64,000 bases of DNA from assembly GCA_902771735.1 (NCBI GenBank), contig CACXXO010000005.1, positions 33,071 through 97,070 of the forward strand, in the 5' to 3' direction. Positions 1-8,794 of this stretch are shown here, in pieces. A program made the translations under genes and the position numbers. The notes beneath the pieces were generated by a model. It worked only from the letters and a program-made list of their open reading frames with translations. It was not told the DNA's origin and did not search any database. This DNA is from an uncultured Bacteroidota bacterium (lineage in GTDB: Bacteria > Bacteroidota > Bacteroidia > Bacteroidales > P3). How positions within the stretch are numbered: position 1 is the first letter of the stretch; each line of letters opens with the position of its first letter.

Positions 1-266
1 GTGTTGTATACATCTTCGGTGGAGAAGAGCCCTTTTTCTTCGGCGATTTTGCAGTAGAAGAGGATGTGCATGGCCAGGTCGCCGAGTTCTTTGCGGATGT
101 CGTCGGCCGATTGTGCGACAACGGCTTCGCTCAGTTCGTGGACTTCCTCGATGGTGAGGTAGCGGAGGCTTTTCATGGTTTGTTCGCGATCCCAGGGGCA
201 TTCTTTCCGCAAGGTGTCGAGGATATCGGAAAGACGTTGGAAAGCTTTCAGTTCATCATTCATCAT
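1..266 (-). CDS. mazG: MazG-family nucleoside triphosphate pyrophosphohydrolase (3' end cut by window)
   Basis: Only the first 88 or so residues are present; the gene runs off the left edge. MazG hydrolyses non-canonical or excess NTPs to NMP and pyrophosphate in the cytosol. The visible part has the family's N-terminal signature: LRKECPWDREQT near residues 19-30, then the metal-binding helix pair EEVHELSEAV and KELGDLAMHILFY, which give the E-x2-E and E-x2-D ligands. Two adjacent ATGs (266 and 263) are possible starts. It lies 12 bases after the spoT stop codon on the same strand, so it is probably the last gene seen of a recA-spoT-mazG transcript. Pairing a (p)ppGpp enzyme with MazG is functionally sensible because E. 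coli MazG is tied to ppGpp metabolism; that link is inference here. Confidence 0.9.
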   Translation of the reverse strand, partial: MMNDELKAFQRLSDILDTLRKECPWDREQTMKSLRYLTIEEVHELSEAVVAQSADDIRKELGDLAMHILFYCKIAEEKGLFSTEDVYN

Positions 267-278
267 CCTTGGATAAGA

Positions 279-2462
279 TTAAATGCGGTGGACGTCTTCG
301 ATTTCATCGATGGACTTGAGTTTTTCGATAAGGCCGTTGAGTTTTTCCACATCGTTGACATAGAGCATGATGATGCCGCGGACGACGCCTTCGGATGTTT
401 CGAGGGTGATGGCACGCATATTAAGGTCGAGTTCGTCGGAGATGTGGTGAGTGATTTCCTGCAGGAGGCCTTTGCGATCGATGGCGGTGAGGGCGATGCC
501 CGTGAGGAGGGAGAGTTGTTCGCCGGGGCGCCATTTGGCGCGGATGATGTGGTTTTCGTGGTTGGCCATTTCTTTCATGGCCTCGCGGCAGTTGGTGCGG
601 TGAATGAGGATGCGGTCGCCTTGGACGATGCCCACCACCTGGTCGCCTTGGACGGGTTTGCAGCAGGAGGCTGTCTCGGTGGGCAGATTTTCGTATTCTT
701 TGTCGAGGAGAAAGGGTGTGGTGAGTTTTTTGTATTGGTCGAGGAAGATGAGGTTGGGTTCGGGGCGTGCCTTGCCGAAGCATTCGGCCACCTGATGTTC
801 GGTGACGGTGCCTATGGCGAGGTCGTAGAGAACATCGATGTCGGAGGGGTTGCCGAGGAATCGTTTCAGCTGCCCCCAGTTCTGGGGGTTGTCTTTGAGG
901 TGGATTTTCTCGAGGTACTCTTTCAGGCGGCGGCGGCCTTCGGCGGCATGTTCTTTTTTGTGAGCGCGGAGGAAGTCTTTGATGGCGTCCTTGGCGTGAG
1001 ATGTCTGGCATTGGGAGAGCCATTCTTCGTCGGGGAGGGTGTTGGCTGTGGTGAGGACCTGCACCTGGTCGCCGGTGTGGAGGCGCTCGTTGCGGCTCAC
1101 GACACGGGCGTTGACCTTGGCTCCAATGCAATGGTGACCGAGGTCGGTGTGGATGGCATAGGCGAAGTCGAGCACGGTGCTGCGAGAGGGCAGGGTGATG
1201 GTGCGTCCGCGGGGAGTGAAGATGTAGATTTCCTTGGTGTAGAGGCTTTCCTTGAATTCTTCGACGAGGTCGAGGGCAGACTTGTCGCTTTGTTCGAGGG
1301 AGGTGCGTATCTGTTGCAGCCATTCCTCGACGGGGTTGTGTTCGATGTTTTCTTCGGGGTGTGCTTCTTTGTAGAGGAAGTGTGCTGCCATGCCTTTCTC
1401 GGCGATGGTATCCATGCGTTCGGTGCGTATCTGTATCTCGACCCAGGTGCCGATGGGTGTCATGACGGTGGTTTGCAGGCTTTCGTAGCCGTTGTTCTTG
1501 GGGTGGGTTATCCAGTCGCGGAAACGAGTGGGATTGGGGTCGAAATGTTGAGATATGAGGGCGTAGACTTTGAAGCACTCTTCTTTTTCCTTTTCGCGAG
1601 GCACGCCGGTGAGGATGATGCGCATGGCGTAAAGGTCGAAGATTTCCTCGAAGGAGACGTGTTTGTTCTCGATTTTCTTCCAGCAGCTGTAAACCGACTT
1701 GACGCGAGTCTTGAGGGAGTAGTTGTAGCCGGCTTGGTCGAGCATCTGGCGCACGGGGTTGACGAGGCATTCGTGGAGTTTGGCCCCTCTGTCGGCGGTG
1801 GCGGCGATTTTGGCTGCTATTTCCTCGTATTTTTCGGGATTGGTGTATTTCATCACCAATTCCTCGAGTTCGGTCTTGATGGTGTAGAGTCCGAGGCGGT
1901 GGGCCAAGGGGATGTAGAGGTAGGAGGTCTCGGAGGCGATGATGAGTTTCTTGGTGTCTTTCATCGAGCCGAGGGTGCGCATGTTGTGCAGGCGGTCGCA
2001 GAGTTTGAGGAAGATGACGTAGGCGTCGTTGCACATCGAGAGCAGGATCTTGCGGTAGTTCTCGGCCTGCTTGCTTTCCGACTGCTGGAGGAGCATGACG
2101 TCCTCGATTTTGGTGACGCCGTCGACGATTTTGGCCACGCGGTCGCCAAAGACCATGCGGAGTTCGTCGAGGGTTATTTCGGTGTCCTCGACCACGTCGT
2201 GGAGGAGGGCTGCAATGACGGCAATGGGGCCGAGCCCCACCTCTTTGACAGCGATGAGAGCCACAGCCAGCGGATGGAAGATATAGGGTTCGCCGCTTTT
2301 GCGGCGGGTGCCAGCATGTGCTTTCTTGGCCATTTGGTAGGCACGGAGAATGTTGTCCTCCTCGTCCGGGGAGAGGGGTTTCAAAGCGCGGCAGGCCTGG
2401 ATGAGTTCATCGTATTTGGCTTGAATGTCGCGTTCTTCGCGTGCTTCGTCTATGACATACAT
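279..2462 (-). CDS. spoT: RelA/SpoT bifunctional (p)ppGpp synthetase/hydrolase
   Basis: 727 residues, the usual length of a long Rsh protein. It makes and degrades the alarmone (p)ppGpp in the stringent response. Domains in order: HD hydrolase (about 40-200) with an intact HDVVEDT motif and DRLHNMRTL, so the hydrolase should work; synthetase (about 240-380) with RVKSVYSCWKK, the NGYESL loop and VEIQIRT; TGS (about 410-470) starting at IYIFTPRGR; a helical and zinc-finger-like region with TASCCKPVQGD; and a C-terminal ACT domain (about 655-727). One oddity: the motif usually read as GYxSLH has Gln at residue 330 in place of His. It starts 21 bases after recA and precedes mazG. As the only long Rsh gene here it is most likely bifunctional, but synthetase activity should be tested. 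Confidence 0.95.
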   Translation of the reverse strand: MYVIDEAREERDIQAKYDELIQACRALKPLSPDEEDNILRAYQMAKKAHAGTRRKSGEPYIFHPLAVALIAVKEVGLGPIAVIAALLHDVVEDTEITLDELRMVFGDRVAKIVDGVTKIEDVMLLQQSESKQAENYRKILLSMCNDAYVIFLKLCDRLHNMRTLGSMKDTKKLIIASETSYLYIPLAHRLGLYTIKTELEELVMKYTNPEKYEEIAAKIAATADRGAKLHECLVNPVRQMLDQAGYNYSLKTRVKSVYSCWKKIENKHVSFEEIFDLYAMRIILTGVPREKEKEECFKVYALISQHFDPNPTRFRDWITHPKNNGYESLQTTVMTPIGTWVEIQIRTERMDTIAEKGMAAHFLYKEAHPEENIEHNPVEEWLQQIRTSLEQSDKSALDLVEEFKESLYTKEIYIFTPRGRTITLPSRSTVLDFAYAIHTDLGHHCIGAKVNARVVSRNERLHTGDQVQVLTTANTLPDEEWLSQCQTSHAKDAIKDFLRAHKKEHAAEGRRRLKEYLEKIHLKDNPQNWGQLKRFLGNPSDIDVLYDLAIGTVTEHQVAECFGKARPEPNLIFLDQYKKLTTPFLLDKEYENLPTETASCCKPVQGDQVVGIVQGDRILIHRTNCREAMKEMANHENHIIRAKWRPGEQLSLLTGIALTAIDRKGLLQEITHHISDELDLNMRAITLETSEGVVRGIIMLYVNDVEKLNGLIEKLKSIDEIEDVHRI

Positions 2463-2483
2463 GGCAATAGAGGCCTTGGGTTT

Positions 2484-3518
2484 TTACAATTCGGCAGCTT
2501 GTTTTTCCTTGAGGGCGGTGCGTATTTTGTCTTCGAGTTCGTCGGTGAGTTCGGGGTTGTCGCGTAGCAGTTGTTTGAGGGCTTCGCGGCCTTGAGCCAA
2601 CTTGGTCTCGCCGTAGCCGAACCACGAGCCACTCTTGTGAATGATGTCGAGGTCGACACCGAGGTCGATAATCTCGCCCAACTTGCTGATACCTTCACCG
2701 AACATAAGGTCGAACTCGCACTGGCGGAAAGGAGGTGCCACCTTGTTCTTCACCACACGCACCTTCACGCGGTTGCCGATGTTCTGGTCGCCGTCCTTGA
2801 TGGCCTGGGTGCGGCGGATGTCGATACGCACAGAGGCGTAGAACTTCAGGGCGTTGCCACCGGTGGTGGTCTCGGGATTGCCGAAGAGGACGCCTATCTT
2901 TTCGCGCAACTGGTTGATGAAGATGCAGCAGCAGTTGGTCTTGCTGATGGTGGCGGTGAGCTTGCGCATGGCCTGGCTCATGAGGCGTGCCTGGAGACCC
3001 ACCTTGCTGTCGCCCATGTCGCCGTCGATTTCGGCCTTGGGGGTGAGGGCGGCAACGGAGTCGATGACGATGATGTCGATGGCGCCGGAGCGGATCAGGT
3101 TGTCGGCAATCTCGAGGGCTTGCTCGCCGTTGTCGGGCTGTGAGACGAGGAGGTTGTTGATGTCGACACCCAGTTTCTTGGCGTAGAAGCTGTCGAAGGC
3201 GTGCTCGGCGTCGATGAAGGCGGCGATGCCGCCGGCTTTCTGACATTCGGCGATGGCATGGATGGCCAAGGTGGTCTTACCGGAACTCTCGGGGCCATAG
3301 ATTTCTATGACGCGGCCGCGTGGGAAGCCGCCGACGCCCAGGGCCATGTCCAGGCTGATGCTGCCGGTGGAGATGACGTCGAGTTGTTCGTCGGGGCGGT
3401 CGCCCAGCTTCATGATGGAGCCCTTGCCGTAGCTCTTCTCTATCTTGTCGAGGGTGCTCTGCAGTATTTTCAGCTTTTCCAGCTTCAGGGCATCGGCATC
3501 GTTGACTTCTTTTGCCAT
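2484..3518 (-). CDS. recA: Recombinase A
   Basis: RecA, the ATP-dependent strand-exchange protein of homologous recombination and the SOS co-protease. The Walker A motif GPESSGKT is near residue 72, the Walker B segment [10 protein letters not shown] near 140, and the DNA-binding loops and NQLREKIG segment are intact. The C-terminal tail is acidic, as usual. I chose the ATG at 3518 (MAKEVND), the common family N-terminus; an in-frame ATG three codons upstream (3527) is also possible. A Bacteroidetes promoter lies about 45 bases upstream. It is the first gene of the recA-spoT-mazG run. I see no LexA box, but I do not know the operator sequence for this group. Confidence 0.97.
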   Translation of the reverse strand: MAKEVNDADALKLEKLKILQSTLDKIEKSYGKGSIMKLGDRPDEQLDVISTGSISLDMALGVGGFPRGRVIEIYGPESSGKTTLAIHAIAECQKAGGIAAFIDAEHAFDSFYAKKLGVDINNLLVSQPDNGEQALEIADNLIRSGAIDIIVIDSVAALTPKAEIDGDMGDSKVGLQARLMSQAMRKLTATISKTNCCCIFINQLREKIGVLFGNPETTTGGNALKFYASVRIDIRRTQAIKDGDQNIGNRVKVRVVKNKVAPPFRQCEFDLMFGEGISKLGEIIDLGVDLDIIHKSGSWFGYGETKLAQGREALKQLLRDNPELTDELEDKIRTALKEKQAAEL

Positions 3519-3564
3519 AATGTTCAAGTATTTAGATTAATGATTAAATAATATTCGATAAATG

Positions 3565-3595
3565 CAAAGATACATTTTTTTATGTGATTTCCAAA
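3565..3595 (-). promoter_or_regulatory. Bacteroidetes-type promoter of recA
   Basis: On the minus strand a -7 element TATCTTTG (3572-3565) is preceded by TTTG (3595-3592) with a 19-base spacer. This matches the Bacteroides consensus TTTG / TAnnTTTG. It sits in the only sizeable gap between the GH3 gene and recA and points at recA. Confidence 0.75.
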
Positions 3596-3609
3596 AAAAA
3601 TATCAACTC

Positions 3610-4734
3610 TCAGAATGTGATGTTGCGTATCCTTTTGGCACTCTGACGGATACGTTCTCCGGTGATGTCGCCGTCGGCGATCATCTGCTTGATGACCTTG
3701 ACGGCTCGTGGCACCATATTGATGTCGTAGGAGCCGCCGTTGTTGCTCAGGCACAGCAGGTCGGCGCCAGCCATGACGGCCATGCGGATGGCGTTCTCGA
3801 AGCTGTACTGGCTCACGATGGCGCCCATGGCGAGGTCGTCGGTGACGATAACACCTTGGAAGTCGAGAGTGTCGCGCAGGTAGGAGGTGATTTGGGGGGA
3901 GAGGGAGGCGGGGAGACCTGAGGGGTCGAGTTGGCGGTTGATGACGTGGGCCGTCATCACCATCATGTTGGAGCTTGGCAGGTTGCGGTAGGGGTCGAGC
4001 TCGCAGGGTTGCCAGGTATCGGTGACGTCCACCAGACCCTTGTGCGTGTCGCCTTTGGCGCTGCCGTGTCCGGGGAAATGCTTCCAGCAGCTGACGACAT
4101 GATGGTTGAGCAGTTCCTCGCTCCATATCATGCAGCAGCGGCGCACCACCGCGGGGTCGGACGAGAAACTGCGCTCGATGCCGCCGATGACAGGGCAGCG
4201 GGGGTTGACATTCACGTCGGCCACCGGTGCGAAGTCGAGATTGATGCCAATCTCCTCAAGCATCTGGCCGGTGAGGGCGGCATAGTGGCGCACCGTGTCG
4301 TTGCCCATGGCGGCGCTTTTCTGTGCCGACAGGATGCGGGGGAAGCCATAGCCGGTACTCAAACGCGACACATAGCCACCTTCTTGGTCAATGCCTATCA
4401 GCAGGTCTGGTTTGAAAGAGCGCAACTGTTTGCAAAGACGTTTTAACTGTCCGGCATTCTTGATGTTGCGGCCCCGTGTGCCAGTGGGGACATCGTAGTC
4501 GAACAGGATGACGCTGCCCACATGGTATTCGCGCAAAGCATTGATAATCTCAGGGTTTTTGCTGTATTCCAACTCTGTCCCGCGGAAGCCCACCAACAGC
4601 ATCATGCCGATGTCCTCGTCGAGGGTGTATATATGTTCTTCTTGAACCAGAGTGTCCTGATTGCTCGGATTATTCTGATTGCAAGAAAAGAGGCCCAGCA
4701 GGGCGGCAAAAAATAATAATGTGCTCAACTTCAA
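3610..4734 (-). CDS. GH3 beta-N-acetylhexosaminidase (NagZ-like) lipoprotein
   Basis: 374-residue glycoside hydrolase family 3 protein of the NagZ type, which removes N-acetylglucosamine from peptidoglycan fragments or other glycans. The N-terminus is a lipoprotein signal with lipobox LGLFSC, so it should be membrane-anchored, unlike cytosolic E. coli NagZ. Diagnostic motifs: GIDQEGGYVSRL near residue 130; KHFPGHG followed by a DTH triad near 217-230, the NagZ histidine loop acting as acid/base; and the nucleophile Asp in VIVTDDLAMG near 296. The single-domain length is normal for NagZ. It follows recR with a 25-base gap containing two copies of the word TTATCTATTAAC. Substrate choice cannot be read from the sequence. 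Confidence 0.9.
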   Translation of the reverse strand: MKLSTLLFFAALLGLFSCNQNNPSNQDTLVQEEHIYTLDEDIGMMLLVGFRGTELEYSKNPEIINALREYHVGSVILFDYDVPTGTRGRNIKNAGQLKRLCKQLRSFKPDLLIGIDQEGGYVSRLSTGYGFPRILSAQKSAAMGNDTVRHYAALTGQMLEEIGINLDFAPVADVNVNPRCPVIGGIERSFSSDPAVVRRCCMIWSEELLNHHVVSCWKHFPGHGSAKGDTHKGLVDVTDTWQPCELDPYRNLPSSNMMVMTAHVINRQLDPSGLPASLSPQITSYLRDTLDFQGVIVTDDLAMGAIVSQYSFENAIRMAVMAGADLLCLSNNGGSYDINMVPRAVKVIKQMIADGDITGERIRQSAKRIRNITF

Positions 4735-4759
4735 ATTATTATCTATTAACTATTATCTA

Positions 4760-5374
4760 TTAACTCTCAAACGGTATTCTGTGCATGATACTGCGGCCGA
4801 GGGTGATCTCGTCGGCGTACTCCAGGCTGTCGCCCACGGCGACGCCACGGGCCAACGTGGTGACTTTCACCCCCAAGGGATGCAGCTGCTTGTTGATGTA
4901 GTAGTTGGTGGTGTCGCCCTCCATGGTGGTGGGCAGTGCCAAGATGACCTCCTCGACGGGTGCGGGGTCGCCGGTTTGCACACGGTGGATGAGCGAGGCT
5001 ATCTCCAGGTCGGAGACACCGATGCCGTCGATGGGAGAGATGACGCCGCCGAGCACATGGTACAATCCGCGGTATTGTTGTGTGTTTTCCACGGCCATCA
5101 CATCCTGCACGTTCTCCACCACGCAGATGATGTTTTTTTGCCGCTTTTCGCTGCTGCAGATGGGACACACCTCGGTGTCGCTGACGTTGTGGCAGTAGCG
5201 GCAGTGGTGCAGGTGGGTTTTAAGCCGAAGCAGAGCCTCGCTGAGGTCGCGTACTTTCGGTTCGTCAGCATTCATAAGAAAGAGGGCGTAGCGCAATGCC
5301 GACCGCTTGCCCACACCGGGCAGGCTCGACAGTTGCTCTACGGCCTCTTCCAGTATCTTTGATGGCAGGTTCAT
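4760..5374 (-). CDS. recR: Recombination protein RecR
   Basis: 204 residues, typical for RecR, which works with RecF/RecO to load RecA on gapped DNA. An N-terminal helix-hairpin-helix (LSSLPGVGKRSALR) is followed by a zinc finger with cysteines in CRYCHNVSD and CPIC (about 58-75), and a Toprim domain starting at ICVVENVQDVMAVE, with ALPTTMEGDTT further on. It is four bases after the phosphohexomutase stop codon and upstream of the GH3 gene, so the three are probably one transcript. Confidence 0.97.
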   Translation of the reverse strand: MNLPSKILEEAVEQLSSLPGVGKRSALRYALFLMNADEPKVRDLSEALLRLKTHLHHCRYCHNVSDTEVCPICSSEKRQKNIICVVENVQDVMAVENTQQYRGLYHVLGGVISPIDGIGVSDLEIASLIHRVQTGDPAPVEEVILALPTTMEGDTTNYYINKQLHPLGVKVTTLARGVAVGDSLEYADEITLGRSIMHRIPFES

Positions 5375-5378
5375 GCCA

Positions 5379-7130
5379 TTAGCAGAGGTTCATGCTCTTC
5401 TTGATGCTCTCGATTTTGGCGTCGAGGGCGTCGTTGGTCTTGTCGAAGGAGTCTTTGCAGCAGAGCTCGCCTTTGACGCCGAAGTAGAACTTGATTTTGG
5501 GTTCGGTGCCACTGGGACGGACGGTGATTTTGTTGCCCTTGTCGGTGAAGAACTGCAGCACGTTGCTCTTCGGCAGGTTGATCTTGGTGACCTTGCCGCT
5601 GACGAGGTCCTTGCTCTCAAGCACCTGATAGTCCTTGATGCATACCACCTTTTCGCCGTCGATTTCCTGCGGCGGGTTGTTGCGGTAGTCGCGCATCATC
5701 TGCTGGATTTCTTCGGCGCCGCTCTTGCCTTTGCGGACAACGCTGACGAGGCCTTCTTTGTAGAAGCCGAATTCTCTGTAGATATCTACGAGCACGTCGA
5801 AGAATGTTTTACCGTTCTCGCGGGCCCATGCTGCAATTTCGGCAATCATCGAGCAGGCGGCTACGGCGTCCTTGTCGCGCACGAAGTCGCCGATCATGTA
5901 GCCGTAGCTCTCCTCGCCGCCGGCAATGAAGGTCTCGAGGCCTTCGAGTTCGCGTATCTTGGCGCCGATGAACTTGAAGCCCGTCAGAACGTCGTAGATC
6001 TTGATGCCTGCACGTGTGGCGATGTCGGCGGGTAGTTCGCTGGTGACAATGGTCTTCACCATGAACTCGTTGCCGGTGAGCATATGTTTCTCCTGCCATT
6101 GCTTGACGATATAGTAAATGAGCACGCTCATGGTTTGATTGCCGTTGAGGAGCATCCATTCGCCGTCGGGGCGTTTGACAGCCACACCCACGCGGTCGGC
6201 GTCGGGGTCGGAGGCGAAGACAATGTCGGCGTCGATCTCTTTGGCCAGGTCGACGGCCATCTTCATGGCGGCCTTCTCTTCGGGGTTGGGGCTGGGGGTG
6301 GTGGGGAAGTTGCCGTCGGGCACTGCCTGAGCCTCGACGATGTTGACGTTGGTGAATCCCAGCTGTTTCAGCATGCGGGGGATGAGGGTGATGCCGGTGC
6401 CATGGAGCGGGGTGTAGACGATCTTCACGTCGTGGTGTTTCTTGATGACCTCGGGGTTGAGGGCGTTCATCTCCACGCGATTGAGGTAGACTTTGTCGAC
6501 ATCCTCGCCGATGATGGTGATATTCTTCTCGCCGCCGGCCATCTTGACGTCGGCAATGCTTTTGATTTTCAGTACCTCGTCGATGACGGCGGTGTCGTGG
6601 GGGGCGGTGAGCTGGCAGCCGTCGCTCCAGTAGGCTTTGTAGCCGTTATACTCCTTGGGGTTGTGGGAGGCCGTGAGCATCACGCCGGTGTGGCAGTTGA
6701 AGTGGCGCACGGCGAAACTCAACTCCGGCGTGGGGCGCATGCCGTCGAAAAGGTAGACCTTGAAGCCGTTGGCTGCGAGTACATTGGCAGTGATTTCGGC
6801 GAACTCGCGGCTGTGGTTGCGGCTGTCGTGGCTGATGGCGGCACGCAGTTCTTTTTCGTCATTGAAAACACCTTTTACATAATTGGCCAGTCCCTGGGTA
6901 GCCATGGCTACCGTGTATTTGTTCATGCGGTTGGTGCCCACGCCCATGATGCCGCGCAGGCCGCCGGTGCCGAACTCAAGGTGGCGGTAGAAACTTTCGT
7001 TGAGCTCGTTGGGGTTCTGCTCCGCCATGTCGCGGATAGCCTGCTTGGTGGCCTCGTCGTATGCTCCGTTAAGCCAGGCTTGTGCATTCAGCTTGGCGCT
7101 CTCATCGATGTTAAGGGTGTTGATATCCAT
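5379..7130 (-). CDS. Phosphoglucomutase/phosphomannomutase family phospho-sugar mutase
   Basis: 583-residue alpha-D-phosphohexomutase that moves phosphate between C1 and C6 of glucose or mannose phosphates. Visible are the phosphoserine loop TASHNPKEYNGYK (serine near residue 152), the metal-binding loop DPDADRVG near 306, the sugar-specificity loop GGEESYGY near 395, and the C-terminal phosphate-binding loop RPSGTEPKIKFYF near 536. The roughly 580-residue size and the GEESYGY form match the PgcA-type enzymes of Bacteroidetes and Firmicutes rather than the shorter ManB/GlmM enzymes. It is first of the mutase-recR-GH3 cluster and diverges from the lipoprotein gene at 7275. Confidence 0.93.
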   Translation of the reverse strand: MDINTLNIDESAKLNAQAWLNGAYDEATKQAIRDMAEQNPNELNESFYRHLEFGTGGLRGIMGVGTNRMNKYTVAMATQGLANYVKGVFNDEKELRAAISHDSRNHSREFAEITANVLAANGFKVYLFDGMRPTPELSFAVRHFNCHTGVMLTASHNPKEYNGYKAYWSDGCQLTAPHDTAVIDEVLKIKSIADVKMAGGEKNITIIGEDVDKVYLNRVEMNALNPEVIKKHHDVKIVYTPLHGTGITLIPRMLKQLGFTNVNIVEAQAVPDGNFPTTPSPNPEEKAAMKMAVDLAKEIDADIVFASDPDADRVGVAVKRPDGEWMLLNGNQTMSVLIYYIVKQWQEKHMLTGNEFMVKTIVTSELPADIATRAGIKIYDVLTGFKFIGAKIRELEGLETFIAGGEESYGYMIGDFVRDKDAVAACSMIAEIAAWARENGKTFFDVLVDIYREFGFYKEGLVSVVRKGKSGAEEIQQMMRDYRNNPPQEIDGEKVVCIKDYQVLESKDLVSGKVTKINLPKSNVLQFFTDKGNKITVRPSGTEPKIKFYFGVKGELCCKDSFDKTNDALDAKIESIKKSMNLC

Positions 7131-7195
7131 GTGTTATAGTATTTAATATTTAAGAATGATAACACAAAAAAGTCAATTTTATTGTGTGCCTGCTG

Positions 7196-7244
7196 CAAAA
7201 CTTTTTCCAGGCGAAAAAAATTTGCAGGGTCGGAAAAAGTTTTG
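7196..7244. repeat. 13-bp inverted repeat in the divergent promoter region
   Basis: Arms caaaactttttcc (7196-7208) and ggaaaaagttttg (7232-7244) are perfect inverted copies with a 23-base loop. The loop contains the -33 element of the rightward promoter and the right arm abuts its -7 element. This layout fits a regulator-binding site or a hairpin affecting the leftward mutase transcript; I cannot tell which. Confidence 0.6.
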
Positions 7245-7252
7245 TAATTTTG
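7221..7252 (+). promoter_or_regulatory. Promoter of the lipoprotein-xer-hpf unit
   Basis: TTTG (7221-7224), a 20-base spacer, then TAATTTTG (7245-7252), fitting TTTG / TAnnTTTG. It is 22 bases upstream of the ATG at 7275. No other promoter-like sequence precedes the unit. Confidence 0.7.
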
Positions 7253-7274
7253 CAAAAAATAAAATACAAACCAG

Positions 7275-7547
7275 ATGAAGAAAAAGATACTATTGTCTGT
7301 AAGTGCACTGGCTTTTGTGGGAGTCTTGGTTGGCTGTTCGGAGAGTCCTGCTGCCGAAGGCCGGAATGTGGCCAAGAAAATCTGTGAATGCCAGAAACTT
7401 TTCGAGGACGACAACCAATATGCCGAATATGAAGCTTGCATAGAGGAATGGGGTGAGATGATCAAAGCCGCCTATGAAAAATATGAGAACGACACAGCCA
7501 AAATGCAAGAGTTTGCCAAAGGCGGTGATTCATATAAATGCGAATAA
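7275..7547 (+). CDS. Small lipoprotein of unknown function
   Basis: 90 residues. The start is a lipoprotein signal peptide with lipobox VLVGC (Cys at residue 21), so the mature protein is about 70 residues, attached to a membrane. The mature part is charged and helical, with four further cysteines (ICEC, EACIE and a penultimate Cys), which could form disulfides in the periplasm. I do not recognise a named family. It has its own promoter, and its stop codon directly abuts the start of the recombinase gene, implying translational coupling. Confidence 0.8.
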   Translation: MKKKILLSVSALAFVGVLVGCSESPAAEGRNVAKKICECQKLFEDDNQYAEYEACIEEWGEMIKAAYEKYENDTAKMQEFAKGGDSYKCE

Positions 7548-8450
7548 TTGCTTGTAACAGAGGCCATAGAACAGTTTCACAGCTACATTGCCAACGAGAG
7601 GCGCATGGCGGCGGGCACGGTGCACAACTATGTCACCGACCTGCGTGATTTCTCCCTGTGGCTTGAATCACAGGGAATTACCGACCTCGCCGAGCTGTCG
7701 GCCCGGGAGGTGCGTTCGTGGCAGATGGAACATATGGATCGTGGCGAGAACCCAGGCACCGTCAAGCGGCGTCTCTCCTCACTCAGCAGTTTTTTCCGCT
7801 ACCTGCGGCGGCACAACCTGTTCGACACCGATATCATGGCCAAGGTCTCGGCGCCCCGTCAGCCTAAGCGTCTCCCCATTTTTTTCAAGGAGGGCGAGTT
7901 GGAGCACCTCTACGACGAAGGCCTTTTCCCCGACGACTTCATTGGCCGGCGCGACCGCCTCATGCTGCGCATGCTCTACGAGACCGGTATCCGCCGCTCC
8001 GAGCTTGCCGGGCTCAAAGTGCAGGAGGTCGATTTTTCTTCTTTGACAATCAAAGTGCTGGGTAAGAGGAATAAAGAAAGAATCATACCTATAGAATCTG
8101 AACTCGCACACAATATTTCAGAATATATTGCGTTAAAGGAGCAGGAAAAAGGAGCAAGCGAATGGCTCTTTGTGGGTCGCAAAGGCGGTCAAATCACCCC
8201 GCAGGACATCTACCTCACAGTGAAAAAATACATGCCCCTGCTCTCCAATGCCGACCGCATCAGCCCCCATGTTTTCCGCCATAGCTTCGCCACCCATATC
8301 CTGAACGAGGGAGGCAACATACAGGCCATCAAAGAGCTGCTTGGGCATGAAAAACTGGAGACGACAGAAATCTATACCCATGTCACCCGCGAGCACCTCA
8401 AAGAGGTCTATTCCACCGCCCACCCACGAGCAAGAAAGAAAAGCAAATAA
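7548..8450 (+). CDS. xerC: XerC/XerD-family tyrosine recombinase
   Basis: 300 residues, the standard length of Xer recombinases that resolve chromosome dimers at dif. The N-terminal SAM-like core-binding domain (about 5-90) is followed by the catalytic domain. All catalytic residues are visible: Arg in TGIRRSE near 148, Lys in VLGKRNK near 172, HVFRH near 240, His in LLGHEKL near 265 and the nucleophile Tyr in TEIYTHV near 276. The TTG at 7548 is used because it touches the upstream stop and no ATG occurs for about 20 codons. No phage or integron neighbours, so a housekeeping Xer is more likely than an integrase; XerC versus XerD cannot be decided. Bases 8035-8165 are clearly more AT-rich than the rest of the gene. 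Confidence 0.9.
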   Translation: MLVTEAIEQFHSYIANERRMAAGTVHNYVTDLRDFSLWLESQGITDLAELSAREVRSWQMEHMDRGENPGTVKRRLSSLSSFFRYLRRHNLFDTDIMAKVSAPRQPKRLPIFFKEGELEHLYDEGLFPDDFIGRRDRLMLRMLYETGIRRSELAGLKVQEVDFSSLTIKVLGKRNKERIIPIESELAHNISEYIALKEQEKGASEWLFVGRKGGQITPQDIYLTVKKYMPLLSNADRISPHVFRHSFATHILNEGGNIQAIKELLGHEKLETTEIYTHVTREHLKEVYSTAHPRARKKSK

Positions 8451-8480
8451 CAACCTATTAATATAAAAAAGGAGGATATT

Positions 8481-8768
8481 ATGAACACTATCATTAATTC
8501 GGTGAAATTCCGCGCCGACGAAAAACTCGAAAAATTCATCAACGAAAAAGTAACCAAACTCGACCGCATGATCGACAATGCCGTCAAGTGTGAAGTGACC
8601 CTCAAGGTCGATAAACCCGAGAGCGATAACAATAAGATTGCCGAAATCCGTCTTTATGTGCCTGGAAAAGACCTTTTTGTCACCAAGCAGGCCGACACCT
8701 TCGAGCAGGCCGTCGCCGATGGCGTCGACACCCTCAAGGTGCAGATAGAGAAATACAAGAACGCCTAA
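8481..8768 (+). CDS. hpf: Ribosome hibernation promoting factor HPF/RaiA (short form)
   Basis: 95 residues, the length of short HPF/YfiA proteins that bind the 30S decoding region and silence ribosomes in stationary phase. Features: an opening strand (INSVKFRADEKLEKFI), a helix (INEKVTKLDRMID), central strands (VKCEVTLKVDKPE, KIAEIRLYVPGKDLFV) and a final helix with DTFEQAVADGVDTLKVQIEKYK, the family's conserved dimension. It lies 30 bases after the recombinase gene and is closed by a terminator. With spoT nearby, stationary-phase functions cluster here, perhaps by chance. Confidence 0.92.
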   Translation: MNTIINSVKFRADEKLEKFINEKVTKLDRMIDNAVKCEVTLKVDKPESDNNKIAEIRLYVPGKDLFVTKQADTFEQAVADGVDTLKVQIEKYKNA

Positions 8769-8794
8769 TAAAGCGTTTCTCCTTCTCGATATCA

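Noticed and set aside
66-2567. Long plus-strand open frame (833 codons) opposite spoT
   Set aside because: It is antisense to a complete SpoT and to the end of recA. Its protein is a low-information GVD/FDG-type string typical of the reverse of GC-ending codons, with no start context or family.
7548-8450. Phage or integrative-element integrase
   Set aside because: The protein has Xer length and motifs, sits in a housekeeping unit, and there are no attachment-site repeats, tRNA or phage genes nearby.
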